From NCBI GenBank assembly GCA_030748365.1, contig JASMME010000054.1, positions 1 through 8,102 of the forward strand: 8,102 nt of DNA, in the 5' to 3' direction. Each line of letters begins with the position of its first letter. Position 1 is the first letter of the stretch. This document shows, piece by piece, positions 6,168 through 8,102 of this stretch. Both the position numbers and the translations under genes were made by a program. The notes under the pieces are model-generated. The model did not search any database and was not told the origin of the DNA. It worked only from the letters and a program-made list of their open reading frames with translations. The stretch comes from Lutibacter sp. GTDB taxonomy: Bacteria > Bacteroidota > Bacteroidia > Flavobacteriales > Flavobacteriaceae.

Positions 6168-7685
6168 TTAGACCAATGTTTCCCGGGTCATTTCAGCAGG
6201 CTTTTCCAGCCCCATAAGCTGGAGGATGGTGGGGGCGATATCGCCTAGGATTCCGTCTTTAATATGTGTCAGCTCTTTGTCGACCAAAATAATCGGTACC
6301 GGGTTGGTGGTATGGGCCGTATGGGGGCTGCCATCCGGGTTAATCATGGTTTCACAGTTTCCGTGATCGGCAATGATTAGGGTGGTGTAGTCGTTTTCAA
6401 GGGCGGTCTTTACCACGGTTTCCACACAAGTGTCTACTGCTTCACAAGCCTTGATGGCTGCTTCCATTACGCCGGTATGTCCTACCATGTCACCATTGGC
6501 AAAGTTCAGGCATACAAAATCCGCGCTTTTCTCCTGTAGTTCAGGAACAATGGCATCTCGAATCTCATAGGCACTCATTTCTGGTTGCAGGTCGTAGGTG
6601 GCTACTTTTGGAGAAGGACACAATAAGCGTTTTTCCCCCTCAAAAACGGCCTCTCTACCTCCCGAAAAGAAAAAGGTTACGTGTGGGTATTTTTCTGTTT
6701 CTGCAATACGGATTTGTTTTTTACCAGCTTTTTCAAGTACTTCCCCCAGGGTTTGGGACAGGTTGTCATTGTTGTAGATAACCCGGATTCCCTGAAAGGT
6801 AGCATCGTAATTGGTCATGGTAACATAGTGGAGCGGCAAGGGTTGCATCCCAAATTCTGCCAAGGGCTTTTGCGACAGTACTTCCGTTAGTTCACGCCCC
6901 CGGTCAGTTCGGTAGTTGAAAAAGATGACCACATCCTCTGCTTCAATCTGTGTCCTAGGAACGCCCTGCTCATCGGTCAGGATAAGGGGTTTGACAAATT
7001 CATCGGTCACCTGGTCGGCATAACTTTTTTCGAGGCTTTCCAGGGCATCGGTGGTCTTTTCACCCTGGGCATGTACCAGGGCATCATAGGCCAGCTGAAC
7101 CCGCTCCCACCGTTGGTCGCGGTCCATGGCGTAGTAGCGTCCGGTAACCGTTGCCAGCGCACCGGTGGTTTGCTGCATATGCTCCTGAATATCTCGGATA
7201 AAGAATTTCCCAGACTTAGGATCGCAATCCCTGCCATCGGTAAAGGCGTGCAAGTAGACCTGCTCGGCCTGGTTTTCAGCAGCCACATCCAAGAGGCCTT
7301 TTAGGTGTTTGATATGAGAATGAATCCCCCCGTCAGAGACCAGCCCCAGCAGGTGTATCTTTTTGTTGTTTTTTTTGGCGTAGGCAAGCGCTTCCAGTAG
7401 TACGGGCTCCTTACCGAGGGTTTTCTCCTCCACAGCCTTATTGATCTTTACCAGGTTTTGGTATACGATCCTGCCGGCCCCCAGGTTCATATGTCCTACT
7501 TCGCTATTTCCCATCTGCCCAACCGGTAGCCCAACATGTTCACCATCTGTTCGTAACGAAGCGTTGGGATAGCTTGCATGGAGTTGGTCAATATAGGAAG
7601 TATTGGCATTAAAAACAGCCGAAACGGCGGGCTCCTGGGTAATACCCCAGCCGTCTAATATCAGTAAGATAACTTTCTTATTCAT
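6168..7685 (-). CDS. gpmI: 2,3-bisphosphoglycerate-independent phosphoglycerate mutase
   Basis: Cytoplasmic glycolytic enzyme interconverting 3- and 2-phosphoglycerate with two Mn2+ ions and a phosphoserine intermediate. It has 505 residues, normal for the family, in the alkaline-phosphatase fold with an inserted transferase domain (about 75-310). Visible active-site residues are Asp11 (LDGWG), the nucleophile Ser61 (GNSEVGH), His122 (IHSH), the Asp/Arg cluster around TDGRDCDP (149-156), Arg183 and Arg190-region (GRYYAMDRDQRWER), Arg259 and Arg262 (NYRTDRGRE), Lys332 (ETEKYPH), Asp399 and His403 (NGDMVGHTG), Asp440 and His441 (IADHGN) and His458 (SPHTAHTT). Nothing is missing or broken. The ATG at 7685 gives the standard start MNKKVILLILDGWG. 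It leads a probable two-gene transcript with the thioredoxin-like lipoprotein gene. Confidence 0.98.
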   Translation of the reverse strand: MNKKVILLILDGWGITQEPAVSAVFNANTSYIDQLHASYPNASLRTDGEHVGLPVGQMGNSEVGHMNLGAGRIVYQNLVKINKAVEEKTLGKEPVLLEALAYAKKNNKKIHLLGLVSDGGIHSHIKHLKGLLDVAAENQAEQVYLHAFTDGRDCDPKSGKFFIRDIQEHMQQTTGALATVTGRYYAMDRDQRWERVQLAYDALVHAQGEKTTDALESLEKSYADQVTDEFVKPLILTDEQGVPRTQIEAEDVVIFFNYRTDRGRELTEVLSQKPLAEFGMQPLPLHYVTMTNYDATFQGIRVIYNNDNLSQTLGEVLEKAGKKQIRIAETEKYPHVTFFFSGGREAVFEGEKRLLCPSPKVATYDLQPEMSAYEIRDAIVPELQEKSADFVCLNFANGDMVGHTGVMEAAIKACEAVDTCVETVVKTALENDYTTLIIADHGNCETMINPDGSPHTAHTTNPVPIILVDKELTHIKDGILGDIAPTILQLMGLEKPAEMTRETLV

Positions 7686-7712
7686 CGGAATACGATCGAT
7701 TTATAGAACAGT

Positions 7713-7720
7713 CAAATATA
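7713..7720 (-). promoter_or_regulatory. Predicted -7 element of the gpmI promoter
   Basis: TATATTTG on the minus strand matches TAnnTTTG exactly and would start transcription near 7706, about 20 bases before the gpmI ATG. No TTG lies at the expected -33 distance, so the promoter is only half supported. Confidence 0.45.
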
Positions 7721-7738
7721 CAAAGTATTCACCGTAAG

Positions 7739-7767
7739 CAGGGTATGTTCCTAGGTTAAATGCCCTG
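7739..7767. repeat. Inverted repeat upstream of the gpmI -7 element
   Basis: CAGGGTAT (7739-7746) pairs with ATGCCCTG (7760-7767) over 8 positions, one a G-T pair, around a 13-base centre that itself contains CCTAGG. It has an A run on its right side and no T tract in either transcript direction, so it is not a terminator. It lies where the -33 region of gpmI should be and could be a binding site; this is inference. Confidence 0.35.
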
Positions 7768-7957
7768 AAAAATACTAAAACGATTGCGAGGCAATCCCAA
7801 ACCAGCCGCCTGTTATTTTCCTACCCACGAAGCTAGACAAGTCCTGAGTAGCAGGTTCTTATAACTTCCCTATACTGGCAATTTAGGCACTGTTGATTTT
7901 TGGAGGAAAAAGGCATTAATTGTCGCTGCACATGACGGCAGTTTAAAGGCTTTGTTC

Positions 7958-7965
7958 TATATTTG
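7958..7965 (+). promoter_or_regulatory. Predicted -7 element of the rhodanese-domain gene
   Basis: TATATTTG matches TAnnTTTG exactly; transcription would start near 7972, about 19 bases before the ATG at 7991. The -33 element is not evident: the nearest upstream TTG (7920-7922) is 35 bases away, too far. Confidence 0.45.
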
Positions 7966-7990
7966 CGTTGAACTTTTAAAAATACAATTC

Positions 7991-8102
7991 ATGGGTTTTT
8001 TCGATGCAGCTGGAAAGGAAACAACAGACCAAACAATTACAGACTATCTGAGAGATGGCGCCCTTGTGATGGATGTACGTTCACCTGAAGAATTCGAGCA
8101 GG
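7991..8102 (+). CDS. Rhodanese-like domain protein, N-terminal part (runs off window)
   Basis: Thirty-seven residues are visible, starting MGFFDAAGKETTDQTI and reaching LVMDVRSPEEFEQ at the window edge. The DVRSPEEF segment is the conserved N-terminal signature of rhodanese domains, which carry sulfur or act in thiol chemistry through a cysteine in the later active-site loop. That loop lies outside the window, so it cannot be told whether the protein is catalytically competent. There is no signal peptide, so a small cytoplasmic single-domain protein is likely. The ATG at 7991 is the only reasonable start; an AT-rich leader without Shine-Dalgarno precedes it. Confidence 0.87.
   Translation, partial: MGFFDAAGKETTDQTITDYLRDGALVMDVRSPEEFEQ

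Larger units (their letters stand above)
7686..7990. other. Divergent intergenic region between gpmI and the rhodanese gene
   Basis: These 305 bases contain no convincing gene. They hold candidate -7 elements for both flanking genes (7713-7720 minus, 7958-7965 plus), an inverted repeat at 7739-7767 and a small perfect hairpin GATTGC-GAG-GCAATC at 7782-7796. The central part (about 7800-7950) shows no recognisable structure. The longest minus-strand frame noticed there starts at 7916 and has only 27 codons. Confidence 0.6.

Noticed and set aside
7782..7796. Hairpin GATTGC-GAG-GCAATC as a terminator
   Set aside because: Only its minus-strand side is followed by T-rich sequence, and no minus-strand gene lies upstream to be terminated. 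It may be chance.
7833..7916. 27-codon minus-strand frame with three cysteines upstream of the rhodanese gene
   Set aside because: Too short and without recognisable context; chance frame in an intergenic region.

Overview
The window looks like core chromosome of a Bacteroidota bacterium, most likely a flavobacterium. The signs are four exported proteins with Bacteroidota-style signal peptides (three of them clear lipoproteins), genes without Shine-Dalgarno sequences, five upstream regions carrying an exact or near match to the Bacteroidota -7 element TAnnTTTG, and a Na+-translocating NADH:quinone oxidoreductase (NQR). This assignment is inferred from gene content; there is no rRNA here.

Layout. 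Positions 1-1508 (+) hold the 3' end of nqrE and the complete nqrF, joined by a one-base TAATG stop/start overlap, then a strong intrinsic terminator at 1537-1565. A 349-base gene-free stretch (1509-1857) follows, with a decayed-looking repeat region and a 34-base perfect palindrome that serves as terminator for the opposing gene. Positions 1858-2697 (-) encode an OmpA/MotB-type peptidoglycan-binding lipoprotein. It is divergent from apbE (2841-3842, +), the FAD:protein FMN transferase that attaches FMN to NQR subunits B and C. A compact pair of back-to-back promoters can be proposed between them. apbE then meets a leftward block tail to tail with one base between the stop codons.

The leftward block, in transcription order from the right, is gpmI (phosphoglycerate mutase), a thioredoxin-like lipoprotein 19 bases behind it, then map (methionine aminopeptidase) with its own promoter, and a class I SAM methyltransferase 42 bases behind map. 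The right edge (7991 onward, +) is the start of a rhodanese-domain protein, divergent from gpmI across a 305-base intergenic region.

Functionally, nqrE, nqrF and apbE belong together: Na+-pumping respiration plus the flavinylation enzyme it needs. The OmpA lipoprotein sits between them without an obvious link. gpmI and map are housekeeping genes. No mobile element, CRISPR array, phage or defence gene, tRNA or rRNA is visible, and I found no evidence for a new multi-gene system. The points most worth a second look are the methyltransferase with an apparently lost zinc knuckle, the single-cysteine thioredoxin-like lipoprotein, and the divergent promoter pair built around a TTGCAA palindrome.
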